A DNA stretch of 64,000 nucleotides, taken from assembly GCA_008360975.2 (NCBI GenBank), contig CM039182.1:54262491-54326490 (forward strand). Reading direction: 5' to 3'. Source of the DNA: Lichenostomus cassidix. Taxonomy: Eukaryota > Chordata > Aves > Passeriformes > Meliphagidae. Positions 25,108 to 37,013 of this stretch are shown one piece after another. Under the pieces are notes generated by a model. The model worked only from the letters and a program-made list of their open reading frames with translations, was not told the DNA's origin and searched no databases. A program made the position numbers and the translations under genes. Position 1 is the first letter of the stretch. Each line of letters begins with the position of its first letter.

Positions 25108-25963
25108 TGTCATGGTTTAGGAGTGGTACTCTCCAGTGACGTGCTCCCACTGAAACTTTTCAAACCATGTTATGCTCGGTTGCTCCTCCCCTTTCCTTGC
25201 AGAGGGCTGGAGAGGAGAACTGGAGGCACAAAATGCAAAAATCACAGGTTGAGATAAGAATAATTTACTGGAAACAGCAATGAGATAAGAAAGCAAACAA
25301 CAGCAACAATGTTAATAATGAAGTATGCACCATACAATTCCCAAGTTAACATAACGACGAGAGGGAACTCACGGCAGTCTCAATATGAGATATAGAGTAA
25401 GCTCCGTTTTATTTCACCAAACGAGAGAGTTATATACTGTTACAGATGCTACTAATTATAGCTACACACACATCTGCAGTCTGTTCTCACACATTCAGGG
25501 ATCCTCCTGTTGACTCCCTTATCCTTTTCTCATAACACTTCTGACTCCCTATTCTTTCTCATGACATTCTTCCCACAGCTCAGAAACACAGCTGTGGTTC
25601 CTAGGTGTTAGTTTCTCATAACAGCTTGTTAGGATTTTACTGAGGCCTGAGTATGCTGAGGCTTTGTTCAGGCCTGTTTAGTTAGCATAAGTTTTGCTGG
25701 AAAACTGCGTTTTCCAACACCAAGTGAATGCTTGGAACTGACAGTAGCTGACTTCTCCCTCTGGCTCAGAGCCAGCATTACTCAACTGCTCAATCTGCCA
25801 CACGTACTTGACCAGAAAGAACCCCTTCTCCCCAGGAAGAGACTCCCTTCCCCCACACCCAGCAATAAGATGAGGTGGTGTAGAATAACCTGCGTGTCCT
25901 AGCCATGCACTCTCCTGTCTACCGCAAAAATTAATTCTGTCTGGCTGGAACTCAGGTAGGACA
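25108..25963 (-). mobile_element. 5' LTR of the ERVL provirus, interrupted
   Basis: Matches the left LTR at both ends and holds a foreign 373 bp LTR at 25347-25719. Confidence 0.8.
25347..25719 (-). mobile_element. Solo ERVK-like LTR nested in the ERVL 5' LTR
   Basis: Minus-strand start TGTTGGAAAACGCAG. GTGAAATAAAACGG gives a poly(A) signal near 25410. A perfect 6 bp duplication CCAAGT flanks it (25341-25346 and 25720-25725), as for class II (alpha/beta-like) elements. Confidence 0.85.
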
Positions 25964-26933
25964 TTTCCTTCTCTGCATGTCTAAGGGTACAGCAGGAAAA
26001 GCACCAGTCAGCATCATTCTCCGTCTACATCACTCCTGCCCTTGATATGGGGTTTTGATTAGGATGTTTCTGTCCAGAAGACTTCAAATTAGAAGCCTTC
26101 TACTTCAGTAGACCACTGGGGTTTTTTACACTTACTTCAGCTGAAAGATTTTCACCCTCTAGTTCCTCCCTCTAGCTGCAAATAGTAATTTCTCAACATA
26201 ATTTTGCAGGCAGCATGCTACAAGAGATCCCAGAAGTATTCTAACTCAGTTTATTTTAAATGCCAAACTAAGCATGCAGACTGTTTGATTGACAATAGTG
26301 GTAACTCCTCTGATGTTATCTTTGGCTGTTTTATAAGAGAACTCTACCCAAGAAAAAGCCTCCTCCCACCAGCTAGTATATAAAAAGCTGACAGTGAGCT
26401 GCTGTAGCAAAGCCTGGAGTGATTCCAAGAGATGAGCAAACAATAACCATGTACTTTGGGCAAGAAAATGAAACCTGCAGCACACAGACATCTTCACAAT
26501 GCTTGCTTTTGGTGTTGGCTCTCCCTCTTTTCCCTCTTCTGTGTTTAGAGAATGAAAAATTAACTCCATGCTAGTAATACTTGATGTCATGTAATTGCAA
26601 GTGTACACTGTTGGTAAAGAGCAAGATTTTCGCCTGAAGGTATGTGGTTTTTTACATGAAGAACTCCGTGTTCTTATTTGTTGTCTAAAATCAAAGACAA
26701 ACCCTCATCTAATTCTAAGACATTAAGTGGAGGGGTTAGCTAATAAATTTGTAATGCTTGAGGAAAGAGATTTTCTCTGAAGGACATTAGCTATCAGCTG
26801 AACATCCAGATGCACATCTGAAATTCCTGACGACCTCCCAGCACCTAAGGACCAGGTCTTCATGCAGACTCCCAGGAATGATTGGGGAAAATTGGGATTG
26901 TCTTCATCAATGATACATCAGGACAGCAGGCTA
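25964..26933. other. Flank upstream of TRGJ1; no gene recognised
   Basis: Unique-looking sequence where sterile J transcripts might start. No defended promoter. Confidence 0.45.
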
Positions 26934-26961
26934 GATTATTGCAAAGTCAAAACTTAGTGTG
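26934..26961 (+). other. 12-RSS of TRGJ1
   Basis: Nonamer GATTATTGC (26934-26942), 12 bp spacer, heptamer TAGTGTG (26955-26961). Confidence 0.8.
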
Positions 26962-27011
26962 GAGCACCTGGATCAAATACTTTGGCACGGGAACAAAGCT
27001 AATTGTCTCTA
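26962..27011 (+). CDS. TRGJ: TRGJ1 joining segment
   Basis: Reads STWIKYFGTGTKLIVS with the FGxG box and ends in a phase-1 donor, A|GTAAGT at 27011/27012. The FGxG glycines form the J bulge of the V domain. RSS, coding length (50 bp) and donor are all in place; likely functional. Confidence 0.9.
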
Positions 27012-27810
27012 GTAAGTACCATTATCAATTAACTGATTTTCACACAATCATTCGGGTTCTCAGATAAGAAAGAAAGACTGTAAGGAAAATTAATTTCTCC
27101 CTGATAAATAATATTTTGTTTGTGAACTGTGCCCAGTTGGGCAGGTAGATGATCAATAAATATATTAACCTCGTGAATAGAGATTACTTCTAGAACAAAT
27201 GCTTAATATTTATAAAGGATGGGGGAATGGAAAAATGAAGAGGGGTAAAAAATTTAAATATTGGGATGGTGTCATCCTGTTCTAGGAAACAAAAGTGAAC
27301 TGCTTGAAAGTTAACTTCCAGAACAGCAAGTGAGAAATGAAAAAGTTTCTTATTGACAGAAGTGGTCTGGTCTAAATTGACTGGGAAGAAAAACCTCAAT
27401 GAGTATAACAAATTTCTACTTCCCAATTGAAAGTAACTGGTCTATTTTTGCATTTATATTATTTTTAATTGTGGTGAAGCCATGCAATCAATAGGATAAA
27501 TGCTGTTTTCAGTATAAAGCATACAGCAATGCTGACAGTATGTTGGTCAGAAGCTACATGACATTATCCAGGTGGCTATAATTAAGTCAAATCAAGCCAA
27601 GTACAGTTACAGAGAAATTTAAAATGTTTTCTATCCATGCCGCTGACCGAAAATTTTCAGAACTTTTTTACTCGCTACAAAAATTGAAGTATTTCTATAA
27701 ATGGCATTTTAGTCAATGTTGAAAATTCAGCTGTTGCACCCAGATTTATCACCAGCCTCTAAATCAGAGAGAGTTCTTCTGTAGCCTATGCAAGAAAAGT
27801 GCAGTGCAGA
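27012..27810. other. J1-J2 spacer
   Basis: AT-rich; no gene seen. Confidence 0.6.
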
Positions 27811-27838
27811 AGATATTGCTAAGCATTACCAGACTGTG
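27811..27838 (+). other. 12-RSS of TRGJ2
   Basis: Nonamer AGATATTGC (weak), 12 bp spacer, heptamer GACTGTG (27832-27838). Confidence 0.72.
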
Positions 27839-27888
27839 GAATGCTGATGTCAAAGTATTTGGAAATGGAACTGAACTTAGAGTTTCAA
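27839..27888 (+). CDS. TRGJ: TRGJ2 joining segment
   Basis: Reads NADVKVFGNGTELRVS with FGNG and a phase-1 donor A|GTAAGT at 27888/27889. Same length and plan as J1. The nonamer is the weakest of the four, so use in recombination may be low. Confidence 0.86.
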
Positions 27889-29034
27889 GTAAGTACAAAA
27901 GGTAAAACTTGACTACTTCTGAAATGCTTTTCAATACAGTCAGACATTGGCTGGCATGAAGTGCTCTGCCATTTTAATTCTCTTTAATTCTAACTGCTCT
28001 GAATGCTTTGCAGGATCTCCTCCTTAAACAGCACTTCCATTTGCCAAACACAATGTAATTGTTTTGTATTTATGCATGAAATGGGGGAAACACAATAGGT
28101 AGCACAGACCTATAACTTACCTCATTAAGATTTTCTGTGTAAAAATGAATTTAAACATGGCAAAGAAAGCATTTGGAGAACAGAAAGATGTCTTTTGTCT
28201 CTAAGTATGCACATTTGACTTTTGTCATATTCCTATTTCATTCTGAAATTAATATGTCCAACCTCTATGTTGCACATATTCTTTGAAAAGCAAAACATTT
28301 TTCTTTAGGACTGTATCTGACTATATTAAATGAAAGAATTATCTGAGATATGCCCAGAACAGCAAGTTGCACCTTTTAAGACAGGCACAGTTGAAATACT
28401 GCTCTCTCTTCCTAGCTTTGCAGAAACTGCTTATTATCAGTTATTACTACTATTCAAAATATTTTACTTCTGGTAAACCCTAGATGCTGTGATATTTGCC
28501 TGTAATTTGGCTCAGCTAAGCATCTGAGATGAAAGCAGTCTGCCTAATTTTGACCCGCTGGAAATTATGTATCTTGTCAGGGGGAGTTTTGATTCCAATT
28601 GATGCAGATTTGTTTCATACTACTAATAACAAAAATATTGGTCAATAGTCTCATGTTCCTCAGATCTCTCCAAAATGCTCACCATTTCTAGGTCTGATCT
28701 TATGGGGGTGTACAGGGAACAAATTACTTTGCCAACATCTGATCAAATTGATCTTCTGGTGATGCTGCCTGTTTCCAGAGAGCAGAGATGGAGCCAAGGT
28801 GCTCCATCTACACTGTCCACCTAAATTTTCAGAAGACTCAAATTAGTTGAGATTAATCCTGTCCATTTAACAACATATACGTTCTCAAAAAAATCCACAT
28901 TTTTCCCATTTTTTAAAAACTTTAGTGTACTTTAGGTGACTTCTCCTTTTTTTTTCCTAGGGTCTTAAAACTAGAGCAAATCTGATTTTCTTTAAAGAGT
29001 ACTATTTACCCATGTAAACACAACTAAGATGCAA
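27889..29034. other. J2-J3 spacer
   Basis: AT-rich unique-looking sequence; no gene seen. Confidence 0.55.
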
Positions 29035-29062
29035 TGATATTGTAAAGGCTTTATTCACTGTG
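29035..29062 (+). other. 12-RSS of TRGJ3
   Basis: Nonamer TGATATTGT, 12 bp spacer, perfect heptamer CACTGTG (29056-29062). Best heptamer of the J set. Confidence 0.88.
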
Positions 29063-29114
29063 ATTGGTTATTACAACAAGGTGTTTGGCTCAGGTACAAA
29101 ACTTGTTGTCTCAG
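29063..29114 (+). CDS. TRGJ: TRGJ3 joining segment
   Basis: Reads IGYYNKVFGSGTKLVVS with FGSG and a strong phase-1 donor G|GTAAGT at 29114/29115. With the perfect heptamer, this is the best-formed J here. Confidence 0.92.
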
Positions 29115-30344
29115 GTAAGTTGTATCTTATACTCATACAATAAGCTATAGGAGCTTGGAGTGGTCATATAGATGAGTTTTATACTGTCTCATGGGACACT
29201 CAGCCCACTTAGAGCCTCAGTCGGCACCATTCTTTGCGCAGGATTTTCCTTCCCAGCTTGCCATTCCTACATTAAGCCTCGTGGTATTTGTAATGCAGTG
29301 GTTTAGGATCACAAACATGTCTAAAAAGCCACTATTTCAAGCCACTGTTAATCATAGTTCTCCTAAAAGTCTGGTGGAAAATGGTCTGTAATAGTTTTCA
29401 GAGACCTCATTCTTTCCTCCAGGTGTAGTGAAGGAATTAGCAGGGAATCAAGCAGCTGAGAATTAAGCATAAAACAAAGAAAACCTCTTTTTAATGGAGA
29501 TACAAAGAGAGTATGCAATGGTCATTTTTGAATTAGGCTAATAAAAGTGAAATAACTTGTTAATAATTATTTTGTCACATACACAGCACTGTAGAAACAA
29601 ATCATACCTCCAAAAGTTCTTCTCATTGCTTAGTAACTGCTTTAGAAATTTATTATTTATTATTATTATGCTATATTAATTATGGTGAATTACTGATTAA
29701 TAATTGCTTAATGAAGAAGTGATCCTTTTTTTGCACACACATTTATTTTAATGGAAAGTGAAAGACAATTTTTTTTTTCCCCACTACATGTGCTCTAAAT
29801 GCCATAATCCTGAAGTGAACAACTATACAAATACAAGGCAGAGAAACTATTGCTACCAACAATTTTAAGCCTGGTTAATACATAAACCTATATTATTAAT
29901 ACATCAAGCAAAGATTCGTTTTAATGATTTATGCCAGAAGTACTAAGTAAATCATACCTATAATTCAACAGAAATATCTGTGGCATGATAAGTGTGTTGT
30001 TTTTAGTGAAAACCCTTACCTACCTTATCAGGGAGTTGCCATGCTTTTCCAACCTACAGTTCAATAGCAATTATTTTCAAGCATCACTCTAATTCTGTAG
30101 GATTTTGTCTTTATGAGGCCAAGGCTTTTGACTCATTAATAGAGTAAAAGGGCTGTAGTTACTTCACATTTAAGAACTAAGATCATTAAGAAATGGAGAA
30201 AACTAGGACTTAGGATAAGGTTCTTTGTGAATAGCAGCATTAATTGAGATTGAATCCAAATATTCTACATTCATGTGGCCAAATCAATAGAATCTTATAT
30301 TCATATTACAGTTGTTAAATCTGGTACTTTTCCAGCCCAAAATT
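29115..30344. other. J3 to CR1 spacer
   Basis: AT-rich; a TTATTATTATTATG run near 29655. No gene seen. Confidence 0.5.
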
Positions 30345-31199
30345 GTAGAATCATAGAACAGCCTGGGTTGAAAGAGACCTTAAAGATCATCTAGTTCCCA
30401 CCCCAGTGCTGTGGCTAGGGACACTCTCCACTAGATGAGGTTGCTCACAGATCCATCCAACCTGGCCTTAAACACTTACAGAGATAGGGCATCCACAACT
30501 TTACTGGACTCTCTGTTCCAATGTTTTGCCCCCCTCACAACAAAGAACTTCTTCCTAAGATCTAATCTAACCCTACTCTTTTCCAGTGTTAAGCCGTTCC
30601 CCTTTGTCCTGTAACGATGTGCTCTTGTAAAAAATTGTCTCTCCATCTTTCTTGTAGGCTCCCTTCAGGTACTGGAAGGCAGCAATTAGGTGACCTCAAA
30701 GCCTTCTCTTTTCCAGGCTGAGCAATCCCAATTCTCTCAGCTTTTTCTAATAGGAGAGTGCTCCCATCCGCTCTGATCAACTTGTTGGCCTCCTCTGGAC
30801 TTGTTTGAACAGGTCAATATCCTTCCTGATCTGGGGATCCCAGAGCTGGATTCAGCACTGCAGGTGGGATCTCACCAGAGGGAAGAAGAGGGGCAGAATC
30901 CCCTCCCTCACCCTGCTGGCCATGCTGCTTTTGATGCAGTCCAGGACACATTTGTCTTTCTGGGCTATGAGTGCACATTGCTGGCTCATGTCCAGCCTCT
31001 CATCCACCAGCATCCCCAGGTTCTTCTCAGCAGGGCTGCTCTTGATCTGCTCATCCCCCAGCCTGAGGCTGATACCAGGGGTTGCCCCAACCCAAGTGCA
31101 GCAGCACCTTGCACTTGGTCTTGTTAAACCTCATAAAATTCCCATGAGCCCACTTCTTGAGCTTGCCCAGGTCCCTCTGGATGTCATTTCATTCTTCAG
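30345..31199 (-). mobile_element. CR1 LINE, minus, 5'-truncated
   Basis: Begins (3' end of the element) at AGAATCATAGAACAGCCTGG and runs through the well-known antisense CR1 3' region: GGTTGCTCAGAG-like, ACAACAAAGAACTTCTTCC, CTGATCAACTTG, CATCCCCAGGTTCTTCTC and GTCCCTCTGGATG. The truncated 5' end stops about 5 bp before the J4 nonamer. Confidence 0.92.
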
Positions 31200-31204
31200 A
31201 TAGC

Positions 31205-31232
31205 AGTTTCTGTAAAGGAACGTACCAGTGTG
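31205..31232 (+). other. 12-RSS of TRGJ4
   Basis: Nonamer AGTTTCTGT (7 of 9), 12 bp spacer, heptamer CAGTGTG (31226-31232). Confidence 0.82.
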
Positions 31233-31278
31233 CAAGGGTATTTGGTATTTGGTTCTGGCGCAAAACTCATCATCTCCA
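31233..31278 (+). CDS. TRGJ: TRGJ4 joining segment with GC donor
   Basis: Reads QGYLVFGSGAKLIIS with FGSG. By alignment with J1-J3, the donor should be at 31278/31279, but the sequence there is A|GCAAGT, a GC rather than GT donor. GC-AG introns splice in vertebrates when the rest of the site is strong, as here, so J4 may still work at reduced level. A CR1 element abuts its RSS. Confidence 0.85.
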
Positions 31279-34200
31279 GCAAGTGTTTTCACTGTCTTAC
31301 TTTTTTTTAAGTTTTGTAATGGGAAAGCTTTGAAAAGAAGGCTGACAGCTCTTTAAGGTATATGGAAAGGCTCACCATAGGTCAGGACTATACTATATTC
31401 TTACCAGTTATAATCCCTGAAGTCGCTGTCAAACAGGACAAGAATGCTATTTATGAGCTGAGTGTGCTGAGTGCCCTCAGCTCCCACTGGCTTGAAGTGG
31501 AACAGAGGAGCTTTGAGTGTCAGTACAAAATTACTCCATTTTGTAGGATCATCCAAGTAGTGAGAATTAAAATTTCAGTTTAAGAACACAGTGACCATAT
31601 TTATAAATCTTATTTATAAAGAAACTGTAGAGGACTTTAATTAAGGAAACTTTTGACAGCTAGTCTATATAAACATATATTTTGAACTTAATTTTTAATA
31701 GCTCATTGATTATGAATGTAACTCCAGGATTTTGTTTGAACAATGTTTTGCAGCGTCACTGCATTGTTATATGAGAGAAAAAAATGTTAGCCTAAGAAAT
31801 ATCTGTTCATACATATATATTACATGAAAAAGTAAGACCTATATACCTCTTAAAACCTGCCTTAGAAAACTGTTTAACAAGGTAAACCACAAAATTTTTC
31901 AATGTTTAACTAAATCAAGACTGACAGAGGAGTGCAAGTTCATTACTTTAAAATTCTTCAGAAAGAACCAGATAATTGGCCCAGAAAAGCCAATGTAAAC
32001 TGTCTTGCTGACTTCAATGACTTTGCACATCAGCCTGAAAATTCATCAAACCCTGCAGCTAATTTTACAGGTTTTCATCCTTTTTTGTTTTGGAAACATG
32101 CATACAAAGATTTTTTTTTCTCACATACAAATATATGCATATATAAATATATAGATAGATACATATATATATGCAAAACTTAATTCTTTCAATTCTCCAC
32201 AATCATCCATTTACCCATATATGTACGAGACACTTCAATGCATGCACACAGCTGCAATTATTCAAGAAATGTGTTTCCTTAGTATTATAGTGTGATTTAG
32301 GTGTTTAATTTAAGCTACATACCTAGGGTGTTCTTATGGTAAACAGAATGACATTGGCAATTCCAGAGGTGGAAATTATTCCATCTTTACAGAAGTCTCT
32401 AAAATAAGCAGGATGAATTAGCAGCTGGAAGAATCTCTCTTGCCTCTCTGTTTTGACTTGATAGTCTAAGAGAATAATGTCAAACTAAGCTATTATATGT
32501 ACTGAAATTAGTCAAAACAGCTTACTAAATTTTGAAAAGCTAAAAGAAACCTCTCAAATAGTCATGAAGCTTTGCAGAGTGCAATGTCACTGGGACAAGA
32601 GCTACTTCATGGTCTTCTGGCTATATATAACTGTGGAACAAATAAATAATTTTAGAAATTATTTTAATCTTCCGTCTGTGGGAGGACTGATGCATAAAGA
32701 AGATAAAATTAACTCCTAAAGTTAGAGAACTATAAAGCTCTTTGCAATTTTATTTCTGGTACAACAGAACTCAGTCCACATTATCATTTTAATGACATCT
32801 CTAAAGTGAAGAAAATTATTTATATAAGGAAGGTAGACACTCTTTTGAAGGTAGACAGGTCATCTTCCTTTTTAAACACCAAGTCTGAAATACTTCAAAG
32901 AAACATTAAGTTTTTTAGTGAGAATGTAATGTAGAAGATTTCTCTACAACAGCCAGGTCATTTAAGAAAGGAGTAAGCTTTCTGGCAAAAATACATGTTT
33001 ATAGCAATGTGTTTTCTCCCAGTGCATGAAAACTGCAGCACTCAGTCAGACCACAACTTAAACCCCATGCATATACTTGCTCAAATTCAGTGGCAGAGAT
33101 TCACATAGGAATTAAAGAGAAAAAGTGGGACAAGGGAACATCTAAAATGTCTTTGCTGTCTTAAAAAATTAGTCTTAAGCTGTACTTTCAATGCGACAAA
33201 ACTCAATTTGGAAAACTGTATCCAGCCTTCACTTGCAGTTAAGCACAGACAAAAATGATTGCCTGTGAGTACTGCCTATGAATTCACTGCAGAAGCTCAC
33301 ATTTACCTGAATCAGACTCTTAAATTTACTAACCACTTAAATAATATCAAAATTTCATCTCAGTGTGGAAAAAATCTGGATGATTTTGCCTCTTCCTAAT
33401 AACATAAGGCTTAATCCAGAAAGGCAAATGAAATGGAGATTACCTAGAGTTAGGTTGTGGAAACAGCTCATTTTTAATTTAAACTATATTAATGTACGAT
33501 CATACTGAGCATGTTTCCCAAAGAACAACACCTGCGTCAACCCTGTGATAGCTAGATATGCTGTTCAGATGCAAAAATGTTATCTAGCTATAGCATGTTC
33601 CTCTGCTTTAGTTTAGTTTTGGTTTTTCATTTTCAGACATGTTAATTCAATCATTTAAACGGATCTAGTACGGCAGAATGGCATAGCCAATGTTTGGTGG
33701 CCAGGGCATTTTGTGAGTCCATTTTCCAGTCTTGATAAAAAAATCTTCACCTGGCAAATACATGGAATGCCTTAAAAACAAAACAATTACAAAACATTGT
33801 TCCCCACCCCATAAAAATATCACAAAATTAATATTGGCTTTTAAAAAATTAATAGATATAGGAGATGTCCATTACAAAGCAGTGGGAACTTATACTGGGG
33901 ACATAAGACTGCTAAGATTTTAAAGGTAGGTGGTCTACCTTTAATATTCTGCGGACAAAATCTTAATGTACTTGTTTTTACATAAATATTATAAAGCAAT
34001 ATTAAATTCCTCTTTTTGAATAAATGAAGCTCTTTCAAGAAATATTGCTATTACTTAATAATTGTCAGAGACTTGAATAGGCAAATACACTTTCTGACAG
34101 CAGTACTGCTTGGAAGGTTGTGGGATACAGGCTCTTGCGTAGCCACCTGACTCAAATTTTCTGACTCAGTTACAAGAGAGATTAACAGCTATTTATATCT

Positions 34201-34402
34201 TCAACAGTATTTCCATTTCTTAACATTTCTCAAAAGAGCATTTACATTTGTTACAAGCACACTAACATTTGTTAATAAGAAATTTATTTTGTTGCTCTTC
34301 AGAATTTGTATTTTTGGCTGTGTATTTATTTGCTGTACACTGTACACTACTGATCTTCCAACTCTCTGTTTTGGTAATTTCTTCCTCCAATAACCTGTCC
34401 AG
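31279..34402. other. J4 to C spacer (intron in rearranged genes)
   Basis: AT-rich, including a TATATA/ATAGATA run near 32135-32172. No further FGxG-with-RSS unit or gene seen. Confidence 0.55.
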
Positions 34403-37013
34403 AAAAAGGAAGTTCTCCACCGGCAAACTCTGAAATCCTGCAGGAAAAACATGGAAATCAGATAATGTATGTTTGCCTTATTGAGAAATTCTACCCAGAA
34501 GTTATTAGGGTGACATGGACTGATGAAGAAAAAGACATAACAGAAAATGTAGTAAAAGGAGACACTTGGCAGTCCACAAAAGAGGATGAATACTCAATTG
34601 CCAGTTGGCTAACTGTACCAGCAGAGAACAAAGACAAGAAATATTACTGCAAATATGAGCATGAAGAGAAAAAGGATTCACTGCCAACACAAGGTATATT
34701 CCATACGTTAAAAATGTAATTTCACATACTATTATAGATATAATTTTTCTTTACAATAAAATTTGAATAGCAATGCTTTCTATTACTGCTTCTGAAGACA
34801 TCTGTTCTCCTAGGCACAACAGTTAAAATACACAACTGGAAAAACTACCAAAGTTTTCCCAGGAAAAGCAATCCAATCTATGTCACGGTCCTCAAATAAG
34901 CATCCCATTATGACAGAAAACTAATTGAACCTCATCAGGTGTAAACTAGCACAGCTCCAAAAGGTCTGCACCAAAACACGTCTGTAAACACTTTCCATCT
35001 CACAGAAGTTTCTGGAAACAGTATTAACTCCCATAGCTTACAGGTGTAATTCCCTCTGACACCCCCTGACTTTAGTCACAGCTATACAAAACTAAGGAGT
35101 TAAAAATGAGGATACTGAGCATGTACAACAAAGTTTAAATATATTACTTACCCATAGTCCAGAAGTAGTAAGATAATAGTGATATATAAAAATAAGATTC
35201 TGTTTTTAATTGTGGAGAGATTGACTATGCAAAGCCAAATCTGAAAGACAATGCAACTTTAAAGAAAAAGTAACTTATACTAAGTACAAATTGTTCAAAT
35301 AATCTGTAAGAAAAGTGGTCTAAATTGGTTTATAATAATCTTCTCTCCATACCTTCCTCTGCTTAACTTCCTATAAATTAACCTAACTTCAATGAGTGAG
35401 AGCACAGCCATAAATAATAATTACATTTCAACCTTGAAAATATATTCTGACAAAAATATACTTTAAACTTATTTAGATGGAGGATGTATTTAGAGATGGA
35501 ATATAATGTCTTTAATGTTTGCATCAATGCATCCAAACAACATAACCAACAACAAACTCAAATTTGCAACTTCAAGAACAAAGATTCCCAATAGGGAAAG
35601 TTTCAATCATACACTCCCCAGTATTATTCTTTGGTGTCGAACAACCACTAACATAGTAACTGAAGACTCTTCCAATGTAAATTATTCTGTTTCTAGTAAC
35701 AGCAGGCAGTGAAGGCAAATAGACTTCAGATTCTTCAGTGACAAGGTCAGGTGGTCAAACTGGCTCTCATTCCAGATAAAAGAGATTTTGCCAAGGAACA
35801 GCTTATTGGGCAGATTCCTGAAGGGCAAAGACACATCTCCCACTTACGGCAACAAACACCCAGCCACTTCTTCAAGCATTTCTCCTCTTCAAATTCTCTC
35901 TGCAAATGAATCCTGCTTCTGAATATCTGCTTTGCAGACTGATCTTTAGCATATTTTTTTGTTATTTAATACAAACTTCCCACCTTACCAGCCTTGTTCC
36001 TATACAGCCCCTTTTTTCCACCTATTTCTCAACTCATGTTAGTTAAAGAAAAGCCTAACTGGGGCATTTAAACTCTCTTTCCAGCAGATTCTATGAAGAC
36101 TACTCCTCAGGAAGAGGACTGCAAAACCGTTTTTATCAGAGGTAATTTAATGTATTAAAATGTGGGATAGTGATGCATGTCATGCAAGATATTGCTACAT
36201 ACACTTTTTACATCATGAAAATTATCTTTCTAAGTTGAACACAGGAAATATTTTAAGTCTGGGATCTGGTACCCAAAACCACTTCGGAGCTACTCTGAAC
36301 TAACTTCTGTTGTGGATTATAAAGGGCTCTCCTACCTTTCTCAGGTAGCCTTATTAGGATGCTACAGATGCTGTTTGGGCTACTAGATTATTAGCCTGCA
36401 TTAAGGCCACTTTTTTAAACATTTGGAGTAGTTAAATGATAAACACTTCAGATGATGCTACATCAGCCTATCAATTGCCCAGAACTTTGGACAAAGACAT
36501 TTTTTTGGCTTGAATGGGATTTAGGAAGAATCATGAGCACTTATGTTCAAAAAATATTACACAAAAGGATTCAAACAAACATTGTAGTAAGTGGTGGAAG
36601 CACTACAATTATGATCTTGCCTTTACAGGGAATAATAACTCAGTGGCATTGAGAGTCAGTTTAGTGTGAAGAAACCCACTTGGTCTAGAAATTATTAGCA
36701 GTACAAACCACTCAAAGGACAGTCAGATATTGTATGTGTTTATGCTGTGCCATTGTGTCAGTGTAATTGCAGCAGTAAACTGACTATATTGTTCCATTTC
36801 TGCTCATCTTCTAGGAGGCTATACAATATTGGCATTAAACAAGACTTTTCTCTTTTATATTTGTTACAGATCAGTTAATGCACAGGACAGCATATCTAGT
36901 ATACATCATCCTTCTTCTGAAGAGCTCCCTGTACTATCTTATCATACTTTTCTTCATCTACAAAATTTGGGCTTCAACCAAGCACCAAGGAAAGAAAGCA
37001 TAAATGCTGGTTT
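34403..37013 (+). CDS. TRGC: TRGC, T-cell receptor gamma constant gene
   Basis: Three exons. Exon 1 (34403-34693, 291 bp, phase 1 at both ends; acceptor AACCTGTCCAG, donor G|GTATAT) encodes the constant Ig domain: VCLIEKFYPEV with the first cysteine, VTWTDEE with the core tryptophan, SWLTVPAENKDKKYYC with the second. Exon 2 (36085 or 36088 to 36141) encodes a short connecting peptide with one cysteine in EEDCKT, the likely inter-chain disulfide. Exon 3 (36870-37013) encodes DQLMHRTAYLVYIILLLKSS and onward: a membrane span with the lysine that binds CD3 partners, then a short tail ending HQGKKA and TAA. SWLTVP and the AY.YLLLLLKS-type span match gamma, not delta, chains. All phases agree with the J donors. 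One C gene only is present. Confidence 0.95.

Larger units (their letters stand above)
16993..25963 (-). mobile_element. ERVL-type provirus, minus strand, with nested LTRs
   Basis: Two related LTRs (16993-17420 and 25108-25963) both read TGTCATGGTTTAG at the left and ...CAGG..GGACA at the right on the plus strand. They bracket antisense gag-pol remnants. Next to the right-hand (5') LTR, on the minus strand, lies a tRNA-Leu-like primer site (TGGTGTCCAAATTGGG, near 25080-25100), typical of ERVL. RT, RNase H/integrase and gag-like pieces appear in minus order. At least four other LTRs sit inside. The flanks do not show a matching duplication (AGAAT versus TTTCC). The whole unit lies between the V and J clusters. 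Confidence 0.8.

Noticed and set aside
16993..25963. Plus-strand open frames in this interval as genes
   Set aside because: The pol motifs all read on the minus strand; the plus frames are antisense shadows of ERVL and its nested LTRs.
30801..31203. Frames of 108 and 132 codons
   Set aside because: Antisense of a CR1 LINE tail.
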